A stretch of DNA of 64,000 nt from Asparagopsis taxiformis (GCA_030407315.1 JALQPE010002293.1:1-64000), one strand, 5' to 3'. Positions 1 to 11,653 are shown, counted from the stretch's first letter. Translations and numbers: made by a program. Notes: generated by a model from the sequence alone, not told the origin.

Positions 1-282
1 ATTGGACCATTTCGACCTTGTCATAGGCCCCGCCGCTGATGCGGCTACTATTACTTGCGATATGAAAACCTTCCATCCCGAACTTTCACAAATATAACAA
101 TGGAGCACAGATCAAGTGTGCTCCGCCACGCTTGCCAAGGCACAAGCCCTCAACCTTTGCACGCATAAACTCCGCATCCTACGCGACATCGATCTTCCGG
201 AAGACGTCCCCTACCTCCGCAAGTCTCGCCAAGAAACAGCGTAAGATGCGTTTCCCAAGCGCTTGCGTGCCCGCATTTCCCG
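1..282. other. Window edge, no gene seen
   Basis: This stretch lies downstream of the cyclin-like gene, which reads leftward. I see no conserved protein motif, RNA gene or repeat in it. Confidence 0.4.
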
Positions 283-957
283 TCATTCAAGAGGGCGCAT
301 GATCGCATTTTCGTACCGTTCATACGTCGCGCTGGGCACGCAAATGTTCCATTTGAGCACGTTGAGCAGCTCGACTTCCATCTCGTGGATGTCCTCCACG
401 CAGTCAAAATTAATAATGTGCAGCATGTCCGAATTCCACACTGGCACGTCCTCCACAAACTTTGCCGCAAGTAGCACACACAAACCAAATAATCTCTCCA
501 GCGTTTCGTGAATGGCGATGATGCAGTCACGACCCTCCATTTGCAGACGATCAAACAGCACGAGCGCAATTATGATCACAGACCTAGACATGAAGTTGGC
601 TGTCATAATGCTGTCGACAGTGCTTTCAATGCAGCTGCCACTTGACATCCACAACTTCCTCAACGGAGAGTTGTGTCTAATGGTGTAGTCTTCAATCAGC
701 AATCTGTTATCTTCGCAGACCAATCTCAGCACAGCCACAACTCTCTCTGCAAGACCATTGCTGCGGAGCGCATCTATGTCTGCAGATGTGTAGGCAGAGA
801 ATCCCTCACATACTGCATTTTGTCTGTGTCGTGATTTCCCTCGCCTTCTTTTCCGGGAAGGTTCGAGAGCTGAATGCTCACGCCGACGAACGCGCCTCTT
901 TGTATTCGTCTTCCATGCAGGAGAGAAATTCATGTGGTTGTGATAGTCTACACCCAT
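283..957 (-). CDS. PHO80/P-type cyclin-like protein
   Basis: Likely binds and activates a cyclin-dependent kinase. The first ATG in this frame (955-957) gives 224 residues. The open frame runs back to a GTG at 1107 but has no earlier ATG, so a spliced 5' exon is possible. Residues about 15-45 are very basic and look like a nuclear signal. The second half reads as a single cyclin box: a helix containing LVCEDNR, a segment IIIALVLFDRL, the segment CVLLAAKFVEDV, and the closing motif ELLNVLKWNICVPSATYERY. The order and spacing match PHO80-like and plant U/P-type cyclins, where the KF-(x)D and LL-x-L motifs are most conserved. Divergent from the MADS gene with about 1 kb between them. The family call is from motifs only; the CDK partner is unknown. 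Confidence 0.72.
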   Translation of the reverse strand: MGVDYHNHMNFSPAWKTNTKRRVRRREHSALEPSRKRRRGKSRHRQNAVCEGFSAYTSADIDALRSNGLAERVVAVLRLVCEDNRLLIEDYTIRHNSPLRKLWMSSGSCIESTVDSIMTANFMSRSVIIIALVLFDRLQMEGRDCIIAIHETLERLFGLCVLLAAKFVEDVPVWNSDMLHIINFDCVEDIHEMEVELLNVLKWNICVPSATYERYENAIMRPLE

Positions 958-1946
958 GCTGGTTGTAGATTCGTCGTGGCGAACAGCTGCAGAGATCGCT
1001 TCCAAAGCCTTTTTGTAGAGTTTTGGAAGCGACTCTGAATGTCTCTCGGAAGACAATAGACCCGTTGCACAAAATTCCGAGATAGTCGTCGTTAAAATTG
1101 TCGCCACAGTTAGCCTTGAGAATATGTTGAGCCCTCATAACGAATGCACAAATAAATAACAACTCTCAGCAGTGTCGCGATTTAAAGAAACCTAAGAATG
1201 ATGTATCGTACAGATACATGTTTGAACGTAAAAAGTAGGAACAAACCGTTCTAATATTTCAGTGTCGCAATGCAGAATGCTTGCACGATAAAATTTTGAG
1301 CAACCTGAAGTCCAGGGAATCGTGCAGAGGGCAATATTCTTCGTCTCGTGAGTAATCAATTAGTTGTTTGTTTGGTAGATGCCAATTGAACTGAATCTAT
1401 GCAGAATCTAGAGCTGGGTCATTCCGGAGCGCACGTAGGGCGCAGTGGAATTTATGAGGCAGTTGAAAGCGAGTTTCACGAACCAACGTGGATTGAAAGT
1501 GGATTCTTGTGTGGTTATCATTCTTTGAATGACATTGATCCGTAGCTTGTTTGGGAGAACAGAAAAGCCACCACAGCCTTCCACGCAATAGGTTGCGCTC
1601 ATATTAAAAAAATGACAGACCCAGAGCCGCTCTACTTCAAGTGAGTCAAATAGTCTTTCGTTGAACAACTTTCACTGTTTCGTGTTTAGTAGGGGTGGGA
1701 AATGTGGCTGAAAACAAACATCAATTGTCCTGTTCCACTCGAAACTTACGAAAACCGTTAACCCAACCCGGATGCGCCCTTCAATTTGTAAAGAACGTCC
1801 TCTTAAGGACGCATCATTACTCGAGCATTTCGTGAAACTCCATAAGGACATTGGCCGATAAGGCAACACTCAGTCCTCTAGTTCATTCGTCAAGCAAAAG
1901 GAGATTTCGAAACTACCCCAAAGTTAACGATAGCGAAAAAGGACTA
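958..1946. other. Divergent intergenic / promoter region
   Basis: About 1 kb between the leftward cyclin gene and the rightward MADS gene. Small open frames here have no recognisable motif. A short alternative frame just upstream of the cyclin (ATG near 1135) could be a 5' exon or leader. No clear TATA or repeat was identified. Confidence 0.35.
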
Positions 1947-3868
1947 ATGGAACCCACACCGACTCCACCGTTACCGCCAACACCTCCGAAAACTGCGGGG
2001 CGAAAGAAAATAAAGATCCAGAGAATTGAAGACAGTCGCAACAGGCAGGTATGGTGATGCATTGTATACGAGAAGCGTCCAAGTTGCACAGGTACATCGA
2101 GCAGCGCTTTCTAACCGAAAGAACGGTGCCATATCCGTTTTCAGGTAACTTTCCTCAAACGCAAGAATGGTCTACTCAAGAAAGCAATGGAACTGGTACG
2201 AAGCAGAACAACACTTCTACATCGGTATTGAAATTCGTCGTTTCTAACACTCCTCGATTTGTTATTCCTGAATGTCTTCGAACTATAGGGCATCCTATGC
2301 GATTGTGAGGGTCAGCGTTATTGTTTTTAACCTCAACAATGGTAAGCTATTCGAATACAGCTCTGTTGCGGCCGAAAAGATTCTGCAGCGCTATGCAACC
2401 TATAGCGGGCCTAGCGAAAGAAGAAAGAGAGAAAAGGTGTGTGTTGTAGAGCTCCTTCAAACTTGTTTCAGAGCGGTTTCAGGCTGAATACGGAATACTG
2501 ACTGGAGAAACTGCTTCTGTCACTGCTGCGCGATAAGTTTTTTCGATCTGGCAGCTTCTAAGGGGGTATCAAATATTCCGCTAAATGAACCAGTTGCTGC
2601 TCAAGCTGCTTTGGATGCTGCTTATGCTGCAATGCGCAGGCCGAGGGCGACGCACAAGTTCAAGAATGCAGATGGTACTAGTGGCCAAGATCAATACTAC
2701 AACGGTCGGAAGTTATCATCTGGGGAATCACCTGGAGGTCGGATAATTGCAAATGCACCAACCTCGTCGGAAAACCAAGCACCAAATGTTGGGCCACACC
2801 CAGAGCCGATTCAAGGTATTCAGAACGAAGCAACTGGAAACCACCACAACAACCAGGTCCGAGCCAAACATACGATCCTTATGTGGGTAAGTCGTTTGCT
2901 CAGTATATCCCACGGTTTGTACCTAATGTTGTTGTTCCGCCAGTAATGACTCCAAATACAGCAGGGCGACATATATCAGCGGCATTGGCTTACCATCGCA
3001 ACCAGCTGCACAATCTACAACTCCAAAGTATCAAGAAGATCCGAATTACTATACTCCACAAAATCCCCAAGAACCTGTGCAGCGAATTGATCCTTCACTA
3101 TCGAATCCACCTGGATCTTTCAGTGGTTTACCAGTTGAGCCCAGTCGGTCTGGAGCTCAATACCTACCTTCACCCGGACCATATATACAACAAACTACAC
3201 AGGAACCGCCATCTATAGATCAAGCAGTGGCTATCTCTGACAACATATCACCACAATCTTCGAATAACGAACAAGCAAAAGATGATGTCACTGGTTCTGA
3301 AAATGATGGTAGGGCGATTAACAAAGAAAAGCTCCCTGCGGTAGTGCAAAACCTCGACGAAAACCAAAGACCTGCACGTCCAAGGCCTACTTTAACTGTG
3401 AGCATACAAAATCCCAACCGCGATGATCTTACAGCAGTGACCCAGTCCACAGGACTGTACTCGATGGCAAGTCCGAACAATGGGGAAGACGCTTTACTGG
3501 GGGCGGCTACTGGGAGGATGGGCCCGAGTATGAGTCCCACAGGTTCAAGCACATGGCCACCTTGGAATCCTTCCGGATCTCCTTCCGAACGCGATGCGAC
3601 CATAGTACCTCTTACTCCATTTCTAAACTATAATAGTGAAGGATTTGGGGTGGGAATCGATGGAGCTCCGAATCCCAGTTTTGGTGGTGGCAATCAATTT
3701 GCACTTCCCAGTCCAACAAACGCTGGTTTGATGCCTATAACTCCTCGCGGTTCGCAATATGACCCTTTGGCTGCATCGCGATTTCCATTACCGACGCCTA
3801 AGGGGGTAAAAAGGACTTTTGAACAGATGGATACGAATCTTCCTAATCCCCGAGAAAAACCTCAATAG
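1947..3868 (+). CDS. MEF2-type MADS-box transcription factor (spliced, one frameshift)
   Basis: DNA-binding transcription factor of the MADS family. ATG 1947 is followed by a proline/threonine-rich leader and then the MADS start GRKKIKIQRIEDSRNRQ. Exon 1 ends at 2048. A 96-nt GT-AG intron (2049-2144) leads to exon 2 (2145-2195, VTFLKRKNGLLKKAMEL). A 93-nt intron (2196-2288) leads to exon 3, which starts GILCDCE and continues VSVIVFNLNNGKLFEYSS. The two parts of exon 3 are one base out of frame: an extra G lies in GGG 2309-2311. The domain is MEF2-like rather than SRF-like (GRKKI start, LCDCE). No K-box is evident. Downstream exon joins are unresolved; a strong GTAAGT donor lies at 2887. The last exon, rich in P, S, N and Q and probably an activation region, ends at 3868. 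Convergent with the RIX1-like gene 65 bp away. Confidence 0.85.
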
Positions 3869-3933
3869 AGAACGATTCTAGGTGTGTCTGTGCCACAGAA
3901 TGTTAAGGGTTGTTAGATTGAGGATGAAACAAG

Positions 3934-6463
3934 TCACTCTGCCTCAGATTCTTCAAACCGTAAAGACATAATTAAATCCGATTCAGCCTCTTCTTCCACG
4001 TCTGCTTTTTGAACTGTTCCCACTTGTTGTGAACCATTGCTGGCAACACTGTTTTTCGGTTCTGCCGTTTTTGGTCGTTCATCAGATTTCAATTGCTCTT
4101 CTGGACCCTCTGTCTCAACCACCGAGGGTGTCTTGCCAGATTTTTCCCGACTTTGATAATTCGTTGGTTGCGTATCATTTGGCATTGAAGATTCGTTTGA
4201 AATATCCATGCCATGGGCTTCTGGATCAGGAAGAGAAGGATCCTTGCTAACTACAGGTATTGGGTTTTCTAGGCTCTTCACAGGCTTCGAAAGTGGCTCC
4301 TTACTTTTTGATAGCTTCTCTTGCTGCTTAGTATCTGCAGGACCTTCGTCTCCTTTCTGCAGTTTTTGTAGATTCGACTTTGTAGCAGTCGATTGTGCAG
4401 GGAGTGAACTTAGTTTTGATGCATGCTCGTCCTTGGTTACTTTAATCCCTTCTTTGGGCTTAGTTGTCTCCTGCTGCCAGTTTGCTAAAGCTGTCATGAC
4501 ATTGTTGGAGCTGTCAATGCCCCTCCCAGTATCTTCAGACTTCTCGCGCTTTCGAACTCCTAGGCTAGTTTGCTGGAGTACTGGCGGAGCACGAGGGTGA
4601 AAAAGGGCCTCGCAGGATATTTTGGTATTGAGAATTTCACTCTGGATTTCCTCCCTCAGCCTTGATGATCCAACGGATCTCTTTGATAATCTAGAACATG
4701 TGAGCAGTAGTGGACATGCTTCTGCCTTCGTACGATTTGAGCCACCACCGAGAACAGCCGCGCTCAGGCTCTGGAAAAGAGCTGGACAATGTGAATTCTT
4801 CTCAGAACAATTCGACAACAATGCTTCAAGTTTCTGAAGACATACAGAGGTGGAATGGGATAAAAATCCCCGGTTCTGGAAAAAGCTTGTCGCAACTTGT
4901 AGACCGGTTGTGAACGTCGCTGAAATATTTGCACTTGTTTGTTGTCCGAGTACCAGTTCTAGACCCCGAGAACCATCTTCATTAGAAGACAAAACATCAA
5001 CATCTTTGGAAGCCTCTCGGCTTTGGCGTCGTCTCTTTCGTGATCGACTAGACTCTGGAATATACCCAGAACTGTCCGATACGACATAATTTCTACTCTC
5101 TTCGTTGCTGATATATAGCTTCACATCTCGGTCAAAGAGCTCTACAAATAGTGGAGCAACTATTTCAATGAAACTAGACCCAAGTGTATCCGCAAGTACT
5201 CTAATAACAGAGTAAATCTTGATACGTTCAGGAAGCCCTGCTATCAATCCCTGTCTCACCCGAGACAAAATGATCATTTTTGATAAGCGTTTCACAAATG
5301 TTTGGGACAGAATGTTTGCGTACGGAAGAATCGCGCTCCTACCGATATATGATGAAACTGCTCCCAAATGTTCATTGATTCGCTGTACACCAACGATTGG
5401 AAGCGGAGGGCATCATTAGCATAATGTTGAGTTCTGGACATGATACAAATGGATCAATCTCACGGAACCTTATTCCGTTGCACAGCGTGTGAACTAGAGT
5501 AGGGACTGAAATGGGAACCCTGAGCGGGAGGGCCTGCCGCAAAGCTTCGCCTAAGGAACAGCAGATTGCTGCATATCTAAACTGCATCTGCTCAAAAGTC
5601 AAACTCTTCACAGCTGCACCTGTCTTCAGCATTCTGTTTCCATTACCTGGTTCAAAAAACTGGAGAATTTCCAACAGATCATCCAACTCTTTGCACATGT
5701 TCCTCAGACGTTCATCAAACAGTTTGGCTTTCAGTTTTTCTGGATAGCAAGTTAGGATGTGTGCGTGTAACTTGGCCGACAAGCCACGAACATCTGCACA
5801 ATAATGGTTGAGAAGCCTATTCCACAAAATACCCTCTAGTCGACTGGCATTTGTTCGCATTTCTCGCGGGGACACCTGGAGAACGGAGAACAGTACTGAT
5901 AGCGAGGCCGTGATGATTTTTGCCGAGGACCGTGTATCTTCCAGGGTCTTTGTGGAGTGAACAACTGCTGATTGACTTATAGTTGATACGGAGGCTTTGT
6001 TCTCACCACCAAGCTGAGCAATTCGCTCCGATATTGAAACTAAAGATGCCAGAGCCACGAGCGCTTGTGGATGGTGATTCAAATCAGTTTCGTTTTGAAC
6101 AGACTTGAGGACAGAGATAACCTTCTGAGCTGTCGATTGCCAATATTTGCGAAATATGTCGACAGGGGTGTACTGGCAAACAACGACTATTGTCCGAAGC
6201 GTGAAGGAACGGATATCCGCATTAGGGACAATCAGAGCGGTTTGAATGGCTGGAAAAAGCACCTCGGCATCAATGGAACTCATTGATGAGAATACCAGCT
6301 GTTGTGAGCAATATTCTAGCAATCCGGCTAGACCATCAACACCATGTTCATGCGCATCCAATAATCGCTCTGAAAAGTTTCGCACAAACTTGGCATTTGT
6401 CCCCACAGTTGCGGAGGAAAGAGATGACAAATTCTCAGGTTTTTGTTGAAGAAGACCGGTCAT
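3934..6463 (-). CDS. RIX1/PELP1-like pre-60S ribosome assembly protein (frameshifted)
   Basis: Probably a nucleolar scaffold of the Rix1/PELP1 complex, which acts in pre-60S maturation and rDNA-linked processes. The first ATG of the N-terminal part is at 6461-6463. This half is all helical repeat, with a segment around 5850 (SPREMRTNASRLEGILWNRL) followed by LHAHILTCYPEKL, as in RIX1 N-terminal domains. A one-base shift occurs at about 5399-5411, inside a CCCTCCGCTTCC tract on the coding strand. The next frame continues naturally (PIVGVQRINEHLGAVSSYIG). The C-terminal half becomes disordered, lysine- and glutamate-rich, and ends in an acidic tail (VEEEAESDLIMSL), as PELP1 does. The shift may be an assembly error or a real lesion. 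Other HEAT-repeat scaffolds such as symplekin cannot be excluded. Confidence 0.58.
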
Positions 6464-7038
6464 GGTAGGCGTAGAGAAGATGAGACGAAGATTTCGTTCC
6501 GTACTCCCCTGCAGTGGGCTCAATTGTAGATTATCGGATATTGCAGCTGATCTGAGCACAGCTGCAGCATCGAATTATGCGCGCGGAAGATGGAAACGCG
6601 TTAGAAGACGGAGCACGTTCCTGGTTAGGTACTCTTGCGGGAAGATTTAGATCAGATGACGTGGTCCGACGGCCTTCAACACAAGTCGGCCATTCGGTCC
6701 ATAGAAAAATTGGGTTTATTCATTTTGGCCGTTGAATTTATGACGGACCGCTCGGTTTTGACTTTCGCATCTTTTGAAACCTGGTCTCTGCGATTGTCTG
6801 TCTAATCCCACGTTTTGGGAAAGCTCAACTACTAACAAGACAACCATCGCCTCTGACAATTGTATTTGCTGATTGCGTGAGCTGCTTTGAATTGTGCCAT
6901 TTCTGACGATTTCTCTAGTTGGGGCCAGCGCTCTTGGACGCAAGTATCGTTAGCGGGCTCAGTGAACGCAGACTACAGGGTGCAATTTCCAGTAGTTCTA
7001 AGCCGGCGCTTTCTTTGATTAGAAAACATAAACTATCA
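6464..7038. other. Divergent intergenic region
   Basis: About 575 bp between the leftward RIX1-like gene and rightward SMN, presumably holding both promoters. I see no motif-bearing frame or repeat. Confidence 0.35.
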
Positions 7039-7669
7039 ATGTCTAATGGCGCCCAATCACAGGAGAATAGTGTTGGTACGTTGTGCAGCACAAACCTGTA
7101 GGTAAGCTAAACGCGTGATTCCCGACTTGTTACTAACAATATAACATGATTACTTTCTTAAAACCTGAGCCACAGGACGACCTGAACCGATGTTTATTCC
7201 TTTGGATGAGATTGATCCGGATGCGTGGGATGATTCCGCATTGATAAAGTCCTTTGAGCAAGCAACCCAGAGCCATAAGTTGAAGGGACAGACTTACACA
7301 AAGGCTGCGAAACCTAACAATTCAACTAAACAAGATCAAATCCCTGCAAACTCAGAGGGTGTTCAACAACAGTTTAAGGAACCCAAAAAATCCAATTCTG
7401 ACATCTACCCTGGCTCAGCTTCCCCGAGCATAATACCAAAGCCTCCCACCCGTGCGGGAAAACCAGATACGCTCAAACGCAAGCTGCCCAATAATGCAAG
7501 CCACAAAGCTCACCAAGTCCCAACGCAAAATCCAATTCGAATACCGCCGCCGCCACCTGCGCTCTACGGAGCTGAAATGAACCCCGAGTTGGAAAGTCTG
7601 TTGATATCATGGTATGAGGCGGGGTATAGAGCTGGACAGTATGTTGCATCGAATCCAAGTGCACAGTAA
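7039..7669 (+). CDS. SMN: Survival motor neuron (SMN) protein, Tudor-less form
   Basis: Core of the SMN-Gemin2 machinery that loads Sm proteins onto spliceosomal snRNAs. Exon 1 runs from ATG 7039 to 7075. A 100-nt intron (7076-7175, donor GTACGT, internal TACTAAC branch-point-like box near 7130, acceptor CACAG) precedes exon 2 (7176-7669). The product is 176 residues. The N-terminal Gemin2-binding box is clear (DPDAWDDSALIKSFEQA). The C-terminal YG box that drives oligomerisation is also clear (LLISWYEAGYRAGQYV), preceded by a proline run. No Tudor domain lies between them. The layout therefore matches fission-yeast-type SMN rather than the animal form. Both diagnostic ends are present, so identity is strong. 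Confidence 0.9.
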
Positions 7670-7727
7670 CTCGCCATTCAGTATCGATCTGGTGTTCACG
7701 AATAACTAGTATTTCTTGTGACAATTG

Positions 7728-8057
7728 TTAAACAGCCATTTCTTTCCTCCCTTGACAATTGGGCTTGCAGTACGTATGCGGCCGCTTCCATCGATCACAA
7801 ATGTCACACCGTTTAAGACTTTGATCCACTTTGAGATACTTGTGAGCCATACGCATACGTTTCTTTGCGTGTGTGGTGCGCTTTTTCGGAACGGCCAGTA
7901 GTATAGAATCCAAAAGCTGCTCAATTGCAGATCGAGCTTGTCGCGGAAACAGTGCTTGCACTATTGATGAACTGCCAGTGTCAGAATATACAGGATTCCA
8001 TCTCGTCAACGCCGCAATTCGCTGCCAACAGGTAGAACGCCACACAGAGGCAGCCAT
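7728..8057 (-). CDS. MRPL32: Mitochondrial ribosomal protein bL32m
   Basis: Protein of the large mitochondrial ribosomal subunit. ATG 8055-8057 gives 109 residues. The open frame extends further upstream but begins at a TTG. The first 50 residues are rich in Arg, Ser and Ala and poor in acidic residues, as expected of an import presequence. The mature part begins with the hallmark AVPKKRTTHAKKRMR, matching the VPK-KK-S/T-KKR start of L32 proteins. A zinc-binding pair CDIC and a trailing HTYC follow, the usual four-ligand pattern of bL32. The mature start follows a hydrophobic LLDSILL segment, where m-AAA protease cleaves yeast MrpL32. Its 3' end lies 58 bp from the SMN stop codon (convergent). 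Confidence 0.88.
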   Translation of the reverse strand: MAASVWRSTCWQRIAALTRWNPVYSDTGSSSIVQALFPRQARSAIEQLLDSILLAVPKKRTTHAKKRMRMAHKYLKVDQSLKRCDICDRWKRPHTYCKPNCQGRKEMAV

Positions 8058-8464
8058 TATGGCCCAGAAACTATGTAAAGAGGCAAGAGAAACAATGCAG
8101 CCAAATCCAATCTTCAAAGCAGTGGCAAAGTTCAGATCGGCGATCAAGTGAGTTATCCCTGGATACAACAGCGACGTTGTAAGAAGAGGAGTCTATATCT
8201 GAGCCTGAGATCCCAACTGCTCAGCGGACTTGGAATGAAAGTGCGACGCTAATGCTTGGATCAGGTTTTTCGATTTTCTAATTTAGGAAAAATTATATCA
8301 CCACGTTTGTCGGGGAAAATGTTGTCAAGTACTGCTCTACGCCACCGCCGACGGAGATTTCTTTCCCTCACGTCAGGTACTCCCTAAGGGTACTCTTCGA
8401 CCAGGTGATCGCGGAAACACTGTCCCCACCAGGGATTGCCACGCAATAAATCCAAGCTTTTACC
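8058..8464. other. Divergent intergenic region
   Basis: About 400 bp between the leftward MRPL32 and rightward NOL6 genes, presumably holding both promoters. Nothing else was recognised. Confidence 0.35.
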
Positions 8465-11400
8465 ATGTCTCCTGGTCAAATCCGCGGAGATAGACAGACG
8501 AAACGGCGTCGAGTTGCAAAGACAAATAATGACCAAGACGAATTTGCCAGTTTGATGAGCATTCGAAATGCCCAAATTGATGAGGATAACCTCAGTTCTC
8601 CGCTTGTTCGCAGTGCACTCAACAGTTTTCTCCAGAAGCGAAAATTATCGCCCAATCTCAAGAAGGATGCGGAATTTGTACTTCGCGCTATCAAATCATC
8701 GCTGGATGCGCTTTCGACAAAAGGGAAGACGATGCAAGTTGACAGCCCCATAGTTCGCAATGTAATTCGAAAAGTCGCCAGCGCTTCCTCATTGAATTCA
8801 TTGTTCCATTCACCGGATTATGAAGCCCTGAGTCTGAAATGCAGTCCTCCAACCAAGATCAATGTGGTCGGTTCATTTCTTCTGGGTTATGCATGTGAAC
8901 CTGTCGTCGATGTCGCCGTTGAAATGCCTGCTTCTCTATTCCATTCCAAGGATTATCTCAACTACCAGTATCACGACAAGCGATTGTTGTATTTGTTTTA
9001 CCTGGCACGACACTTTCTCAAGGATGAGCAAACAAAGTGGGCAAATGCGTCTGTCACAAAATATTTCTTGAACAATGATTCTTCAAAGCCCCTACTATCC
9101 CTGAGTATGGCGGAGCGTCCTGAAGTCACTGTTTGCATCATTCCAACATGTGCGGAGGACACTTTTGAAGCGTCGCGTTTGGAAGATAATCGACGAAATG
9201 TGCGACCTGCTGGAGTTTCTTCTCTCGTCGAGGGCATTGGCACAATTGCATACAATCATGGTGTTTTAATGGACTCCACACTTCTTACAAGCCTGCAGTC
9301 GTTGCATGCTGTTGCCAAGTCTGTACCTGCTTTCGTGGACGCAGTTCTTCTGCTTTGCACTTGGTGTACCCGTCATAGATTGCTATCTAATCGATTCATC
9401 ATGGCTTCTGTGGTTGCTGATGTCATTCAACGAAAAATAGCGCCGGAAAGAGCCTCCAGGGAGCATCTGCTTCGATGTGCTTTGAATTCCATCCGTGGCG
9501 GATTGCTGGCAAAAATCAAAATCGACAGGGTCCGTCTTTGCGCTTCGTACAACGCGGGAATGCTCGAAAGAATGGAAGAATGTGCTACGACGGCTCTCCG
9601 CATTATTGAAAGCAAAGTAGCTGCAGAAGACCCGTGGTATGGCATATTGCCGTACCTGTTCGCCACAGCAAGGGGGTTGAAGCAATCCAGTAGGCCGCTT
9701 TGTACGCTGTTTGATGGATTTTTACGTATTTCCGTAGAAGATGGAGAAGAGTTTCCCGCCGAAGAAGAGTTATCCCGAGTATTTCAGCACGCATTTGTTG
9801 ACACGGGTCGTGTGGCGCGTATCGAGTGTCTGCAACGGAACTTATTCGGTCTGACGATTACTTCAAGTGACGATATGTATCGCAAAGTAGATATGAGGCC
9901 GAAAGATTGTGATGCAAGCTTCTTCAAATCGTTTTGGGGAGAAAAAGCCGAGCTTCGTCGTTTCAAGGATGGAACAATCATAGAATCGTTGGTATGGACT
10001 GGTGGAGTCGAAACACTTCATGAAATCGCTTCGTATGTGATTGGCCAGCATTTCGGAGGCAATATGAGCGTGAATGTGATTCTCGGAGACCTGGATGTTG
10101 TCGCAGGTACAGCGGATGATATGGGCGCAAAACAGGCAATTACTGTGTTCAATGAGTTGGCAAATATTCTACGGTCTATTGAAGGGCTTCCTCTGAGTAT
10201 TCTAGCGGTGCAAGCTACGTCGCCGTACTTGAGATGGTGTGGAGCATATCCTATCCGACCCAGCACGTCGAGTCGGTTTATTCAGCCATTGGATATAGTG
10301 GCGTCATTTGAAACAACGAGTAAGTGGCCAAATGACTCTGTCGCAATAGCAGCGGCGAAAGCGGCATTCTACCTAGCATTGAAATCCACGCTGGCAACGA
10401 AAGGTCTAAGTTCAGAGGCGTCCATATCGTTCATTGACATATCATTGGCAGGATTTGTATTTCGGCTGCGACTGCGAGTAGACAAGGAGAAGCATCTGCT
10501 ACCTGAAGGGTCGGAAAATGCATCCAACTTGATGTGGGAAACTGAAGCTCGGGTGCAACATCATGACATGATGCGGCGTGTCGGGAATCCTCTGTTTGGT
10601 AACGTTGTGCGACTGGTGAAACAGTGGTTGAATGCACACTTGCTGCTATGTCAGATGGGGTCTCGAGCGGAAGAAATGGTCGAGTTAATGGTCGCAAGCA
10701 TTTTCCATGAAAAAAGGACGACGGCTGCAAAGTCCACTATGGCATTCTTTTGTCAAGTTTTGCATTTGCTTGCGGAATTTCCGTGGGAAGTATGCCCGCT
10801 TTCTGTGGTGCTCAAGGACGACGACGACGACATTATGGAGAGCGGAAACACAGGTAGAGAAGTAGATAGGGAGGCGGATTTGAAAAAGTTTATGGAAAAG
10901 GCGCAGAAGAGATTTTCGGAAAAGCTGGACGGTGCGCCTGCACTGAGCATATACAGCGCATGGAATGAGGATGAGGACGATGTGGAGACATGGTTTCCGG
11001 CAACGCACAACGCACCCAAGGTGATTGCTGATCGAATCCGTGTCACTGCTCTGAGTTCTCTGAATTTTATCGACAAGTATGTCACGAATTGCGACGCAGG
11101 CATATCATTGGGCTCTTTGTTCTCGACTCCACTGGAAGTTTACGACGCTGTGTTGGAGCTGGATGAATCGTTTGTCGCCAGCGGCGTGTCGAAAGGTATT
11201 TTCCGGAGTAGGGGCCCGATCGCGAGTGATTCACTGCTGGTTGGATTTGATCCTGTTGAACTGTTGGTGGAAGAACTGCGGAAGAGTCTTGGACAATTTG
11301 CATTGTTCTTCATGCAATACCATGGGAGGGCGCAAATTTTTGTGTTATGGCGACCGGAAGCATCATCGTGTGTGAAATTCTCTCTGCGCAAAGCGGCATT

Positions 11401-11524
11401 CATGGAACCCACGGATGATGGCCAATTGGAGCCGAGCAAAGAGGCCATGCTGGAGGAAATCAGTCGCATTGGAAACGGATTCATCAAACATATTACGTTT
11501 GCCAGCCAGCGAGAAAAGCAATAA
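8465..11524 (+). CDS. NOL6: NOL6/Utp22 (Nrap), U3 processome subunit
   Basis: Nucleolar subunit of the UTP-C module of the small-subunit processome, required for 18S rRNA processing with Rrp7. A single uninterrupted frame of 1019 residues, somewhat shorter than human (about 1150) and yeast (about 1240) homologues. The start is basic (GDRQTKRRRVAK). A nucleotidyltransferase-like fold begins near residue 136 (VGSFLLGYACEPVVDVAVEMP). Later Nrap motifs include LCTWCTRHRLLSNRF, FKDGTIIESLVW, and the C-terminal FALFFMQYHGRAQIFVLWRP. The protein is believed to be non-catalytic in this family. Intronless. It is followed 129 bp downstream by the SNARE gene on the same strand. Confidence 0.93.
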   Translation: MSPGQIRGDRQTKRRRVAKTNNDQDEFASLMSIRNAQIDEDNLSSPLVRSALNSFLQKRKLSPNLKKDAEFVLRAIKSSLDALSTKGKTMQVDSPIVRNVIRKVASASSLNSLFHSPDYEALSLKCSPPTKINVVGSFLLGYACEPVVDVAVEMPASLFHSKDYLNYQYHDKRLLYLFYLARHFLKDEQTKWANASVTKYFLNNDSSKPLLSLSMAERPEVTVCIIPTCAEDTFEASRLEDNRRNVRPAGVSSLVEGIGTIAYNHGVLMDSTLLTSLQSLHAVAKSVPAFVDAVLLLCTWCTRHRLLSNRFIMASVVADVIQRKIAPERASREHLLRCALNSIRGGLLAKIKIDRVRLCASYNAGMLERMEECATTALRIIESKVAAEDPWYGILPYLFATARGLKQSSRPLCTLFDGFLRISVEDGEEFPAEEELSRVFQHAFVDTGRVARIECLQRNLFGLTITSSDDMYRKVDMRPKDCDASFFKSFWGEKAELRRFKDGTIIESLVWTGGVETLHEIASYVIGQHFGGNMSVNVILGDLDVVAGTADDMGAKQAITVFNELANILRSIEGLPLSILAVQATSPYLRWCGAYPIRPSTSSRFIQPLDIVASFETTSKWPNDSVAIAAAKAAFYLALKSTLATKGLSSEASISFIDISLAGFVFRLRLRVDKEKHLLPEGSENASNLMWETEARVQHHDMMRRVGNPLFGNVVRLVKQWLNAHLLLCQMGSRAEEMVELMVASIFHEKRTTAAKSTMAFFCQVLHLLAEFPWEVCPLSVVLKDDDDDIMESGNTGREVDREADLKKFMEKAQKRFSEKLDGAPALSIYSAWNEDEDDVETWFPATHNAPKVIADRIRVTALSSLNFIDKYVTNCDAGISLGSLFSTPLEVYDAVLELDESFVASGVSKGIFRSRGPIASDSLLVGFDPVELLVEELRKSLGQFALFFMQYHGRAQIFVLWRPEASSCVKFSLRKAAFMEPTDDGQLEPSKEAMLEEISRIGNGFIKHITFASQREKQ

Positions 11525-11653
11525 ATTGGCCAATTTTCTCCATTATTTCCACCCAACAACCTTTTCGAATTTGCAAATTTCCTCACACATTAAAGCACTC
11601 ACCCCAATTCCACTCGCTCCCTCCCCAGTCGCACAACGCACACCAACAGCACA

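Noticed and set aside
1397..1869. Leftward frames of 60-86 codons between the cyclin and MADS genes
   Set aside because: Overlapping frames without motifs in a likely promoter region.
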